A stretch of DNA of 64,000 nucleotides. Origin: Pedobacter sandarakinus. Lineage in GTDB: Bacteria > Bacteroidota > Bacteroidia > Sphingobacteriales > Sphingobacteriaceae. The stretch's first letter is position 1. Each line of letters starts with the position of its first letter. The stretch covers positions 1-64,000 of the forward strand of contig NZ_JAPIVG010000001.1 of the NCBI RefSeq assembly GCF_026240095.1. Reading direction: 5' to 3'. The notes beneath the pieces are model-generated. The model was given only the letters and a program-made list of their open reading frames with translations, was not told where the DNA came from and did not search any database. The translations under genes were made by a program, and so were the position numbers. Below, one piece after another: positions 52,033 through 60,659 of the stretch.

Positions 52033-54945
52033 ATGAGAACAAAGTTTACATTGCTTATGGTATTTTTTCTTTGCGCCGTCTCCTTTAGTATGGCTCAAGA
52101 CATTATCATTAAAGGGCAGGTGAAAGATCAAAAAGGACTGCCGCTTCCAGGGGTATCCGTAAAAGTCAAAGGTACTAGTCAAGGGGCTTCTACCTCAGAC
52201 AATGGCGGCTATACCATATCGGCACCACAAAATGCCATATTGGAATTTTCATTTATCGGATTTAAATCCATAGAAGAACCCATAGGCAACCGCACGAACA
52301 TTAACATTACTTTATCTGATGACAATCAACAGCTGAATGAGGTAGTAGTTATTGGTTATGGTACTACAACCAAAAAAGATCTAACCACTTCGGTAGTTTC
52401 TGTCTCTTCAAAAGATTTAGAAAATCAACCCATAACTAATCCACTCCAGGCCATTCAGGGGCGAGCGGCAGGTGTACAAGTAAGCTCGCAATCTGGTAAA
52501 CCCGGGGCAGGTATTTCAATAAGTATTAGGGGTAATACATCTATTACGGCTTCTAATAGCCCGTTATATGTAATAGATGGGGTTACTTCCAGAGATGCTA
52601 GCTTTCTAAATGCCAATGACATTGAAACGATGACCATTTTGAAAGATGCTTCTGCAGCTGCGATTTATGGATCCAGTGGTGCCAACGGTGTGGTATTAAT
52701 CACAACAAAAAAAGGCAGTTCAGGCAAGTTAAAAGTGGCTTTCAATGCTTTTACAGGCTTCTCCAACTTCTGGCAAACGCAAGATGTTTTGAACAACGAT
52801 CAATATATATCTTTAATGCGAGAACTGGGCTACACATCTTTCGGGGGCACAAACAATACAGATTGGCAGAAAGAAACCTTTGGTACAGGAATGCAAAACC
52901 AATATCAAACATCTATTTCCGGTGGTGTAAAAGGTGGGCAGTACTATTTTTCCACAGGTTACCAGCAAGATAAAGGGGTTGTTGCACCAGCAAAGTTAGA
53001 TCGAATAACCGCTAACTTCAATGGTTCGCAAAACATTACACCTTGGTTGAAACTTACCGGAAACGCTGTTTTAACTTCAAGCAACTCTATTGATGTAGGC
53101 GATAACAGTAGCGTATCTCGTGGTGGTGTAATTCTAGGTGCGCTTACTACGCCACCAACCATCGGCATCTTTGAACCTAACGGGCAATATACAACCATCC
53201 CTAATGCAGGTGGATGGGACAATCCACTTGCCCTGGCTTTCGGCTCAGACAATAAAAACCGGAATTTCAGGTTTATTGGCGCTTTTGGCGCACAGCTTAA
53301 CTTCACCAAAGATTTGTATCTGAAATCAACTATCAGTACCAATTCAAACAGAAACTTTTATCGCTATTTTACAGATAATTTCTTAACCACTTATGGCCGC
53401 CAGGAAAGAGGTGTTTACAGAGATAATACAACTAAGGATCATGTTTGGCTAAACGAAAATATTTTAAACTACACAAAAAATGTAGGTAAGAATGCATTTA
53501 CGGCTACAGGTGGTTACACTTTACAGTCGTCAGATTATCAATACAAAAACAATGAGGTAACCCGTTTTTACGATGTAAGCGGGAAACCAATTATTCCATC
53601 CGTTGCTTTAACAGTACCTCAGCGGGCGCAATGGAGCAAGCAATCTTACCTGGCCAGAATTACTTACGCTTACGATAGTAAATATTTGTTTAGCTCTAAC
53701 TTCAGGGCCGATGGTTCTTCCCGCTTTGCGAAAGAAAACCGTTTTGGTTACTTCCCATCATTTTCTGCCGGATGGAGAATTTCTGGAGAAAACTTTATGA
53801 AAGACAGCAAAACCATTAACGACTTAAAAGTTCGTGGTAGCTGGGGTAAGGTAGGTAACGACGAAGGTATTGGAGACTATGCATATTTAAAACTTTATAG
53901 TGTTAACGCACAAGGTGAATATAATTTGCAAAACCCAGCCAACGACAACCTATCCTGGGAAAAAACTACTCAAACCAATATTGGGCTAGATTTATCTATG
54001 TTTAAAAGCAGAATTACATTTACTGCTGATGCTTATCTAAAGAAAACGAACGATTTGTTGATTAACGTTCAGCTGCCACCATCATCGGGTTTTGGTAGCC
54101 AGGCGTACAACGTAGGTTCTATGGAAAACAAAGGCTTGGAATTTGTGCTATCAACCAAAAACTTCGACCGTGAAAAGTTCCAGTGGACTACTGATTTAAA
54201 CTTCTCGTTAAACAGGAACAAGGTAACAGACTTGGGTGCAACAACACAGTCACTAGATTTTGCAGGCATCTACGAGCGTGATGCCGCAGTTCGGGTGGTT
54301 AAAGACCGGCCATTGGGCAGTTTTTACGGGTATGTATTTACTGGTGTAAACCCAACAACAGGTGCTGCACATTATGCCGATACCAACGGCAATGGCGTTA
54401 CAGGTTCTGCAGATCCTGGAGATAGAACATTTATAGGTTCCGCACAACCTAAATTTATCTATGGAATCACAAACAACTTTGTATTGGGAAACTGGGGATT
54501 TAATTTCTTCTTCCAGGGTGTTCAAGGTAGCCAGTTGTTCAATGCATCCAGAATTGATTTGGAAGGCATGTTTGATTCCAAAAATCAATCAGCAGCAGTG
54601 TTAAACAGGTGGACTACGCCAGGACAAATTACCAACGTACCAAAAGCATTAAGGAGTAGTTCTGAAAACTCGCTAACATCTAGTCGTTTTGTTGAAGATG
54701 CCTCTTATTTAAGATTGAAAACGGCCACACTATCTTATAACTTCGGCTCCACTATATTAGAAAAGCTGAAGATGAGCAAGGTGACTATTTTTGCGACTGG
54801 TTATAATGTGCTCACATTTACAAAATACTCTGGTTTAGATCCAGAGGTAAATGTGAATGCGGCAAATGGGCCGTCTATGGGTGTAGATTATGGTACCTAC
54901 CCGCAGTCGAGAAGTATATTATTCGGTATTAATGTTGGATTTTAA
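52033..54945 (+). CDS. SusC/RagA-type TonB-dependent outer-membrane transporter
   Basis: A 970-residue outer-membrane receptor. The signal peptide ends FSMAQ (about residue 22). A carboxypeptidase-D-like domain follows (IIKGQVKDQKGLPLPGVSVK, residues 25-100), then the plug with LNEVVVIGYGTTTKKDLTTS (TonB-box and SusC signature), LQAIQGRAAGVQV and IRGNTSITASNSPLYVIDGV, and a 22-strand barrel ending in FGINVGF. It imports oligosaccharides with TonB energy, acting with the SusD lipoprotein encoded next. No ECF/FecR pair is adjacent and it lacks an N-terminal signalling STN domain, so induction is not by that route. Confidence 0.96.
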   Translation: MRTKFTLLMVFFLCAVSFSMAQDIIIKGQVKDQKGLPLPGVSVKVKGTSQGASTSDNGGYTISAPQNAILEFSFIGFKSIEEPIGNRTNINITLSDDNQQLNEVVVIGYGTTTKKDLTTSVVSVSSKDLENQPITNPLQAIQGRAAGVQVSSQSGKPGAGISISIRGNTSITASNSPLYVIDGVTSRDASFLNANDIETMTILKDASAAAIYGSSGANGVVLITTKKGSSGKLKVAFNAFTGFSNFWQTQDVLNNDQYISLMRELGYTSFGGTNNTDWQKETFGTGMQNQYQTSISGGVKGGQYYFSTGYQQDKGVVAPAKLDRITANFNGSQNITPWLKLTGNAVLTSSNSIDVGDNSSVSRGGVILGALTTPPTIGIFEPNGQYTTIPNAGGWDNPLALAFGSDNKNRNFRFIGAFGAQLNFTKDLYLKSTISTNSNRNFYRYFTDNFLTTYGRQERGVYRDNTTKDHVWLNENILNYTKNVGKNAFTATGGYTLQSSDYQYKNNEVTRFYDVSGKPIIPSVALTVPQRAQWSKQSYLARITYAYDSKYLFSSNFRADGSSRFAKENRFGYFPSFSAGWRISGENFMKDSKTINDLKVRGSWGKVGNDEGIGDYAYLKLYSVNAQGEYNLQNPANDNLSWEKTTQTNIGLDLSMFKSRITFTADAYLKKTNDLLINVQLPPSSGFGSQAYNVGSMENKGLEFVLSTKNFDREKFQWTTDLNFSLNRNKVTDLGATTQSLDFAGIYERDAAVRVVKDRPLGSFYGYVFTGVNPTTGAAHYADTNGNGVTGSADPGDRTFIGSAQPKFIYGITNNFVLGNWGFNFFFQGVQGSQLFNASRIDLEGMFDSKNQSAAVLNRWTTPGQITNVPKALRSSSENSLTSSRFVEDASYLRLKTATLSYNFGSTILEKLKMSKVTIFATGYNVLTFTKYSGLDPEVNVNAANGPSMGVDYGTYPQSRSILFGINVGF

Positions 54946-54956
54946 GAATTAAGAAA

Positions 54957-56381
54957 ATGAAACTAAAAATATATTCGTTAGTAACTGCCGCAGCGTTAAC
55001 AATAACCCTGCAAAGCGGATGCAAAAAAGATTTCCTTGAGAAACAACCATTTAACCAGGTAACTGGCGATGTCGCATTTACAACTGCTGCCGGAGCAGAA
55101 AAGTTAATGGCAGGTGCTTACGGCGGTATGTATAACGACTACCACATCTGGGACTATATGATTAACGGCGATGTAACTGCCGATAATGCTTATGCTGGTG
55201 GTGATAATCCGGCGAACATCCAGATCGATTTATTTACCACAAATGCTACGAACGGCAATGTAGGGAGAGACTGGAGTGGGCTTTATTCGAACATTAAAAA
55301 TGCAAATGAGGTGCTAGAAAACGTACCCAACATTCAAGATCCAGCGCTGGATGCTAACGGCAGAAGAAACCAAATTATCGGCGAGGCATCGACGTTGAGG
55401 GCATATTTTTATTTTCACCTGGTTAGGCTTTGGGGTGGCGTACCACTCATCCTAAAATCGCCAACCTCGCTGGAAGAAATGCAAAAACCTCGTGCAAGTG
55501 TTGATGAGGTTTACGCACAGATTATCAAAGATTTGGAAACAGCATTACCCAATGTACGAACAACGGCATCAAACAAAGGTATAATAACAAAAGGGATCGT
55601 AAACGCTTTATTAGCAAAGGTTTATGCTTCAAAACCTAGCCCTGATTGGACTAAAGTGCAACAATATGCAGATGCTACCATAAATGGAGGATATAGTTTA
55701 TTGCCGTCTTTCGACCAGTTATTTGATGGCGTACATAAAAACAACAGCGAATCTATCTGGGAGATGCAGTACGATGGTTGGGGTGGTCCAAGTGGTCGTG
55801 GTAACTGGATGCCTAGCGTTTTGGTAGGCACTGGCTGGAAGCGTTTCTGCACGCCAACTAACGATTTGGTGGCGGCTTACGATTCGGAAGGTGACATGAT
55901 CCGTAAGAACTCCAGCATCAGTTTTAAAAACGTGAATACTGAGGGTTGGTCTGATGACTATTGGTCTAAATCTAACTACCCTTACATTAATAAATATCGC
56001 GTAGATGATTTATCTAATTCGTACATTATTCGCCTTGCAGATATTAAGCTTTTAAAGGCAGAAGCCTTAAATGAATTGAGTGCATCAGGATGGTCTTCAG
56101 CAGCAAGCATTGTAAACGAGATCCGTAACAGAGTAAATTTACCTGCAACCTCTGCAACCGATCAGGCAAGCATGCGCTTGGCTATCGAGAAAGAGCGCAG
56201 ATTAGAATTGGCATTTGAAGGCCATCGTTGGTTCGATTTATTAAGAACAAACCGTGCTATACCCGTTATGAATGCACAGAAAAATGGAAGTGGCGCTAGC
56301 TTAAACTATAATGTTACTGCTGCAAAATTGTTATTCCCAATTCCGCAGGCAGAACGTGATAGAAATCCGAATATTCGTTAA
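54957..56381 (+). CDS. SusD/RagB-type glycan-binding lipoprotein
   Basis: A 474-residue surface lipoprotein, Cys22 following LTITLQSG in the signal. KKDFLEKQPFNQVTGDVAFTT is the SusD N-terminal motif, and YSNIKNANEVLENVPNI, IGEASTLRAYFYFHLVRLWGGVPLI and LAFEGHRWFDLLRT are family signatures of the TPR-like fold and C-terminal domain. It forms a lid on the adjacent SusC transporter and captures sugars. The gene follows susC by 11 bases. Confidence 0.96.
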   Translation: MKLKIYSLVTAAALTITLQSGCKKDFLEKQPFNQVTGDVAFTTAAGAEKLMAGAYGGMYNDYHIWDYMINGDVTADNAYAGGDNPANIQIDLFTTNATNGNVGRDWSGLYSNIKNANEVLENVPNIQDPALDANGRRNQIIGEASTLRAYFYFHLVRLWGGVPLILKSPTSLEEMQKPRASVDEVYAQIIKDLETALPNVRTTASNKGIITKGIVNALLAKVYASKPSPDWTKVQQYADATINGGYSLLPSFDQLFDGVHKNNSESIWEMQYDGWGGPSGRGNWMPSVLVGTGWKRFCTPTNDLVAAYDSEGDMIRKNSSISFKNVNTEGWSDDYWSKSNYPYINKYRVDDLSNSYIIRLADIKLLKAEALNELSASGWSSAASIVNEIRNRVNLPATSATDQASMRLAIEKERRLELAFEGHRWFDLLRTNRAIPVMNAQKNGSGASLNYNVTAAKLLFPIPQAERDRNPNIR

Positions 56382-56385
56382 TTTT

Positions 56386-56417
56386 ATGCCAATGGCGGCC
56401 TGTGCCGCTATTGGTAT
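56386..56417 (+). other. Strong intercistronic stem-loop between susD and the GH30 gene
   Basis: A 14-bp stem (56386-56399 with 56404-56417) with two G-U pairs and a CTGT loop, directly after the susD stop. No U run follows. It probably stabilises the susCD mRNA or limits readthrough to the GH30 gene. Confidence 0.65.
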
Positions 56418-56520
56418 TAACGATCATTATTTGAATCGACATGCGAATTAACAGCCCGAAATACTGCTTTCACGCAGCTAACTTATTCCAAAATCTCATC
56501 AACATCAACCCTAAAACCAA

Positions 56521-57975
56521 ATGAAATTAACCTTTAATATTTGTATCGTTTTCAGTATACTTTTATCGGCCTGCGCCTGTAGAAAAACTACCAGCTCGAG
56601 TACTGAAACCAACAACAGCAGCAATCCGACCGCTAACGAACCAGTGAAAACGGAAGTTGCCTTCTGGTTAACAAAAGGTGATCAGTCTGAATTATTGAAA
56701 AAACAAAATGTAGCTTTAAATTTTGCAGAGGCAACCAATGCTAATCCTACCATCGAGGTAGATCCGGGTACAACATTCCAAACAATTGATGGTTTCGGTT
56801 ATACCCTAACGGGAGGAAGCGCCACATTAATTAATACTTTGCCAGCGACTGACAAGGATAAATTGTTAAATGAACTTTTTGGATCAGAAGAAACCGGCAT
56901 CCGTGTAAACTACATCCGTGTAAGCATTGGGGCATCAGATTTAAGCGCTAATCCTTTTACGTATAATGAATTACAGAACGGAGAAACAGACGAATCTTTA
57001 AGTAAATTTTCTATTGAGAAAGAACAGGCAGACTTAATTCCTGTGTTGCAAAAGATTGTAGCCATTAACCCTGCAATTAAAATATTAGGATCGCCATGGA
57101 CGGCGCCAACCTGGATGAAAACGAATAAAAGTTTTATTGGCGGCAGCTTAAAGCCAGAATACTACCAAACGTATGCGAAATATCTGGTTAAATATATCCA
57201 GGCAATGAAGGCGGAAGGCATTACAATAGATGCCATCACGCCACAAAATGAACCACTACATCCTGGTAATAACCCAAGCATGTATATGGAAGCCATAGAC
57301 CAGGCCAATTTCATAAAAACTGCACTCGGACCAATTTTCAAAAGCAGTGGTATCACAACAAAAATAATCGTTTACGACCATAACGCCGATAAACCTGAAT
57401 ACCCCATTACCATTTTAAACGATGCGGAAGCTAAAAAATATGTTGACGGATCGGCATTTCACCTATATGCAGGACCAATATCTGCCCTTACCCAGGTACA
57501 CAATGCCCACCCTGATAAAAATGTGTACTTTACAGAACAATGGGTTGGCGGCCCGAGTAATTTTGGAGAAGATTTAAAATGGCATGTTTCTACGCTGATA
57601 GTGGGTGCCACCAGAAACTGGAGTAAAAATGTACTGGAATGGAATCTTGCTGCCGACCAGAATTACAACCCGCACACTGATAAAGGCGGCTGTACCTCTT
57701 GCCTTGGTGCGTTAACCATAACACCGGGCATAAGTAGAAATGTGGCATACTATGTAATTGCTCATGCTTCTAAATTTGTACCAACGGGTTCTGTAAGGAT
57801 TGCTTCAAACATCACCAGCAATTTGCAAAACGTGGCATTTAAAACCCCCGAAGGCAAGATTGTACTTGTGGTTTGCAATAATAACAATAGCGAAACGGCA
57901 TTTAACATTAAGTACAATGGTAAAATAGTTTCTAGCAACTTAGCGCAGGGTGCTGTTGCCACTTATGTTTGGTAA
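56521..57975 (+). CDS. GH30-family glycoside hydrolase lipoprotein
   Basis: A 484-residue secreted enzyme. A lipoprotein-type signal (FSILLSACAC) is followed by a Ser/Thr/Asn-rich linker, then a (beta/alpha)8 barrel: PGTTFQTIDGFGYTLTGG, LGSPWTAPTWMKTN, TPQNEPLHPG with the acid/base Glu244, and YFTEQWVGG with the nucleophile Glu339. A beta-sandwich of GH30 type surrounds it (start near residue 80 and from 415 on). GH30 includes glucosylceramidases and endo-beta-1,6-glucanases; with a SusC/SusD pair the second, acting on fungal-type beta-glucan, is attractive but unproven. A terminator follows, so the locus is three genes. Confidence 0.92.
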   Translation: MKLTFNICIVFSILLSACACRKTTSSSTETNNSSNPTANEPVKTEVAFWLTKGDQSELLKKQNVALNFAEATNANPTIEVDPGTTFQTIDGFGYTLTGGSATLINTLPATDKDKLLNELFGSEETGIRVNYIRVSIGASDLSANPFTYNELQNGETDESLSKFSIEKEQADLIPVLQKIVAINPAIKILGSPWTAPTWMKTNKSFIGGSLKPEYYQTYAKYLVKYIQAMKAEGITIDAITPQNEPLHPGNNPSMYMEAIDQANFIKTALGPIFKSSGITTKIIVYDHNADKPEYPITILNDAEAKKYVDGSAFHLYAGPISALTQVHNAHPDKNVYFTEQWVGGPSNFGEDLKWHVSTLIVGATRNWSKNVLEWNLAADQNYNPHTDKGGCTSCLGALTITPGISRNVAYYVIAHASKFVPTGSVRIASNITSNLQNVAFKTPEGKIVLVVCNNNNSETAFNIKYNGKIVSSNLAQGAVATYVW

Positions 57976-58000
57976 AGAATTTATCTTAATTATTAAAATG

Positions 58001-58030
58001 AGCCCTGCAATTTGCGGGGCTTTTCTTTTT
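58001..58030 (+). terminator. Terminator of the SusC/SusD/GH30 locus
   Basis: Stem GCCCTGC (58002-58008) with GCGGGGC (58014-58020), one G-U pair, loop AATTT, followed by TTTTCTTTTT. Confidence 0.92.
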
Positions 58031-58092
58031 AAGCAGAAATTTAAGCAATATTGGCAAGGCCTTTGTAGCCGGTAAACAAATCAACCCGTATT

Positions 58093-58548
58093 ATGAAAAG
58101 AACAATACCGATAGTGGCTATGGCACTAATGAGCTTGGCTGCTTGCCAAAACAACACCAATAGCAATGGCGAAGAGACTAAAAATAGTCAGGCAGAAAAT
58201 AATGGAGCGGAATGCTTTGAATACGTTAACAACAAAGATACCGCAAATTTGAAATTAAATTTCGACGATGATAAAATTACCGGCACGCTGGCCTATAATC
58301 TATTTGAAAAGGATAAAAACGATGGGGTTATCGCTGGTATTGTGAAGGGCGATACCTTGATTGCAGACTATACATTCAATTCAGAAGGAACGACCTCTAC
58401 AAGACAGGTAGTTTGGTTAAAACAAGATGGAAAATTAGTTGAGGGTTTTGGAGATATTGAAGAGGTAGATGGGAAAACCATGTTTAAAAATGTTTCTTCA
58501 CTCACTTTCGGAAAATCGATGGTATTTACCAAAACCGAATGCAATTAA
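58093..58548 (+). CDS. Uncharacterised lipoprotein
   Basis: A 151-residue protein with a lipoprotein signal (MALMSLAACQ, acylated Cys19) and an Asn/Glu-rich linker. The mature part is predicted beta-rich: ECFEYVNNKDTANLKLNF, GTLAYNLFEKDKNDGVIAG and a final FTKTECN. Two cysteines bracket the domain (ECFEY and TECN), suggesting a disulfide. It has the look of a small lipocalin-like or NlpE-type barrel, but I do not recognise a family. It is separate from the GH30 locus by a terminator and is followed by its own. Confidence 0.75.
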   Translation: MKRTIPIVAMALMSLAACQNNTNSNGEETKNSQAENNGAECFEYVNNKDTANLKLNFDDDKITGTLAYNLFEKDKNDGVIAGIVKGDTLIADYTFNSEGTTSTRQVVWLKQDGKLVEGFGDIEEVDGKTMFKNVSSLTFGKSMVFTKTECN

Positions 58549-58566
58549 AACAATATAGAATGAGAT

Positions 58567-58603
58567 GCGGCAATCGCTTGCAGGTTGCCGCTAGATTTTT
58601 TTT
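58567..58603 (+). terminator. Terminator of the lipoprotein gene
   Basis: A perfect 7-bp stem GCGGCAA (58567-58573) with TTGCCGC (58585-58591), loop 11 bases, then TAGA and eight T residues. Confidence 0.88.
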
Positions 58604-58661
58604 GATGTTTTAGAGCCACCAAACATGATGCTGAAATGTTATTAATAAACAGGTTTACACC

Positions 58662-59348
58662 TTAGGCATTTTCGAATCTTTCCCAAAAACCATCTACGGG
58701 TAGTTTAGCGAAGATATTAACCGGTTCTTTTTTTACGGGATGAATAAATTGTAAACGCCGAGCATGCAAGCAAATACTTCCCTTTCTGCTTCCTCGGGGA
58801 TAGCCATATTTATTGTCGCCAACTATGGGACAGCCCATTGATGAAAGCTGAACTCTAATTTGATGCGAGCGCCCCGTTAGTGGGTCGACCTCGATGAGGT
58901 AATAATCGCCAAGCTTGATTAACAGGCGGTAAGAAAGTTCCGCCCTTTGGGATCCCTGAACCTCACTATTGTAATAGGTTACAACATTCTTCTGGGGATT
59001 TTTAACTAACCAATGTACCAGCGTACCCGACTCGTTTTCGGGCTTGTTTCTGGCCACTGCCCAATAAGTTTTCTTTACCTCACGATTTTTGAAGGCGGCG
59101 TTCATCCTTTCTAGCGCCTTACTGGTTTTTGCAAATAAAATTACCCCACTTACAGGCCGATCTAGCCGGTGCACAACACCTAAAAATGCCCCGTTGGGTT
59201 TATTGTATTTCTTGGCAATGTATTTTTTTACCTGCTCATCCAAAGGTTCATCGCCGGTTTCATCTACCTGTACAATATCGCCCGCCCTTTTGTTAATTGC
59301 GATTAAATGGTTGTCTTCAAAAAGAATGTCTTTATCGGTAATTGGCAT
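58662..59348 (-). CDS. RluA-family RNA pseudouridine synthase
   Basis: A 228-residue enzyme lacking an N-terminal S4 domain. LFEDNHLIAINKRAGDIV is the family start, VVHRLDRPVSGVILFAKTSKAL contains the catalytic Asp (HRLD), and VDPLTGRSHQIRVQLSSMGCPIVGDNKYG is the conserved third block. It isomerises uridine in rRNA or tRNA; the target position cannot be predicted. Divergently placed from panB only by orientation of neighbours; the gap between it and panB holds a structured element. Confidence 0.92.
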   Translation of the reverse strand: MPITDKDILFEDNHLIAINKRAGDIVQVDETGDEPLDEQVKKYIAKKYNKPNGAFLGVVHRLDRPVSGVILFAKTSKALERMNAAFKNREVKKTYWAVARNKPENESGTLVHWLVKNPQKNVVTYYNSEVQGSQRAELSYRLLIKLGDYYLIEVDPLTGRSHQIRVQLSSMGCPIVGDNKYGYPRGSRKGSICLHARRLQFIHPVKKEPVNIFAKLPVDGFWERFENA

Positions 59349-59414
59349 ATAAATAAAAAACGCTGTTATTGTACGCTATGGTTAAAGTGTTGTGTACCAC
59401 ATGATGTTCTTAAA

Positions 59415-59505
59415 CCCGATTGCAGTGGCAGCCTCCGATTTTTTTCAATCGGAGCTATAACGGAAAGCGGGACTAACATCAATTGAAATGCTGCCAGTGC
59501 TTTCC
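59415..59505. repeat. Nested inverted-repeat element, candidate dispersed repeat
   Basis: A central perfect stem CTCCGATT (59433-59440)/AATCGGAG (59447-59454) is nested in CCCG (59415-59418)/CGGG (59468-59471). A further pair GGAAAGC (59462-59468)/GCTTTCC (59499-59505) and a 9-of-10 match between CAGTGGCAGC and the complement of GCTGCCAGTG connect both ends. Several alternative folds are possible. Its build resembles the palindromic elements I remember from intergenic regions of Pedobacter-type genomes. It sits just past the panB stop. Confidence 0.5.
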
Positions 59506-59516
59506 AAAAAAAATAT

Positions 59517-60332
59517 CTAGTACTGCTCTTTCTCGTTTGGAAAATCGTTACCCTTCACATCGTGAATGTAAGACTGCGCTGCGCCAAGAATCTCTTCGTA
59601 CAAATTAATATATTGGCGCAGAAAACGTGGTTTAAAGCCTTTAGTGAGGCCAATCATATCGTTTACTACCAAAACTTGTCCATCGCAATGTGGCCCGGCG
59701 CCAATGCCAATGGTTGGAATATGCAGGCTTTCTGACACCTCTTTTCCAAGCGCCGCCGGAATTTTCTCTAACACCACAGCAAAACAACCTGCGGCCTGTA
59801 AGGCCAAAATGTCGGTTTTAAGCTTATTGGCCTCAGCGTCTTCTTTAGCTCTAACGGTATAAGTGCCAAATTTATAAATAGATTGCGGCGTTAAGCCCAG
59901 ATGACCCATTACCGGGATACCGGCAGTAATTATACGCTGTACAGATTCGATGATTTCTTCGCCGCCTTCTAGCTTAACACCATGTGCACCAGACTCTTTC
60001 ATGATCCTGATAGCCGAATTTAAGGCTTCTTTAGAATTACCTTGATAAGAACCAAAAGGTAAATCGACCACTACAAAAGCACGCTTTACAGCCCTAATTA
60101 CCGAGGCCGCATGGTAAATCATTTGATCGAGGGTAATTGGCAAGGTAGTTTCATGGCCAGCCATTACGTTTGATGCCGAATCGCCAACAAGCAATACATC
60201 TAAACCAGCATCGTCTAAAATGGTGGCCATCGAATAATCGTAAGCTGTAAGCATTGATATTTTTTCACCTCGCTGCTTCATTTCCTGCAAAATGTGCGTG
60301 GTTATTCTTTTTATTTCCTTGTGTACCGACAT
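59517..60332 (-). CDS. panB: 3-methyl-2-oxobutanoate hydroxymethyltransferase
   Basis: A 271-residue enzyme that makes ketopantoate from alpha-ketoisovalerate and methylene-tetrahydrofolate in pantothenate synthesis. [19 protein letters not shown] is the family start; [22 protein letters not shown] has the metal-binding Asp, [11 protein letters not shown] follows, and GVKLEGG and GHLGLTPQS are conserved. The open frame runs to 60401, but a TACTTTTG element lies at 60351-60358 inside it, and [13 protein letters not shown] at 60332 is a normal N terminus. Monocistronic. Confidence 0.96.
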   Translation of the reverse strand: MSVHKEIKRITTHILQEMKQRGEKISMLTAYDYSMATILDDAGLDVLLVGDSASNVMAGHETTLPITLDQMIYHAASVIRAVKRAFVVVDLPFGSYQGNSKEALNSAIRIMKESGAHGVKLEGGEEIIESVQRIITAGIPVMGHLGLTPQSIYKFGTYTVRAKEDAEANKLKTDILALQAAGCFAVVLEKIPAALGKEVSESLHIPTIGIGAGPHCDGQVLVVNDMIGLTKGFKPRFLRQYINLYEEILGAAQSYIHDVKGNDFPNEKEQY

Positions 60333-60350
60333 GGCTTGGGTTTTAATGCC

Positions 60351-60358
60351 CAAAAGTA
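60351..60358 (-). promoter_or_regulatory. -7 promoter element of panB
   Basis: TACTTTTG on the minus strand, 18 bases before the panB ATG at 60332. It supports that start rather than the upstream one. Confidence 0.45.
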
Positions 60359-60525
60359 TTGTTTTTTCTTCAATTAAGCTGATAAGCAAAACGTAAAACA
60401 TAGACGCAATCTCAAACTAAAATAATTTTTAAAATTACAGGGCTTAGATAGCCAGGAGTTGATGAACTTGTGATTTTCATGCGGGCTTATTTTATTTTTC
60501 TCTTTACATTGCCAATCTTAAAACC

Positions 60526-60533
60526 TATCTTTG
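60526..60533 (+). promoter_or_regulatory. -7 promoter element of the carA leader
   Basis: TATCTTTG, with a TTG at 60509-60511 (spacing 14, shorter than ideal). Transcription would start near 60538, about 5 bases before the leader ORF. Confidence 0.5.
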
Positions 60534-60542
60534 TACCCCGAA

Positions 60543-60659
60543 ATGGAAGGGATTTATTCATCTTTTTTTGCATCCGGCAAAAACAGCTTTACTGCTGAAA
60601 GCAACCCTTTTTTCAACTCTTTTTTAACCCAAAATCCACATTGTAATTACCATGACTAA
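60543..60659 (+). CDS. Candidate 38-residue leader peptide overlapping carA
   Basis: A 38-codon frame starts ATG at 60543, just after the predicted transcription start, and its stop codon (60657-60659) overlaps the first codons of carA by 8 bases (ATGACTAA). The product starts MEGIYSSFFASGK and is rich in Phe and Ser/Asn, with no Arg. Three T runs of six or seven lie in it (60562-60568, around 60608-60613 and 60620-60626), as U-rich pause sites do in pyrBI-type leaders. A weak hairpin GCTTT/AAAGC precedes the second run. It may couple translation to carA or sense UTP; that is inference. Confidence 0.5.
   Translation: MEGIYSSFFASGKNSFTAESNPFFNSFLTQNPHCNYHD

Noticed and set aside
60333-60401. 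Longer N terminus for panB
   Set aside because: The extension contains the -7 element and its hydrophobic sequence does not fit a cytoplasmic enzyme; the ATG at 60332 fits the family.
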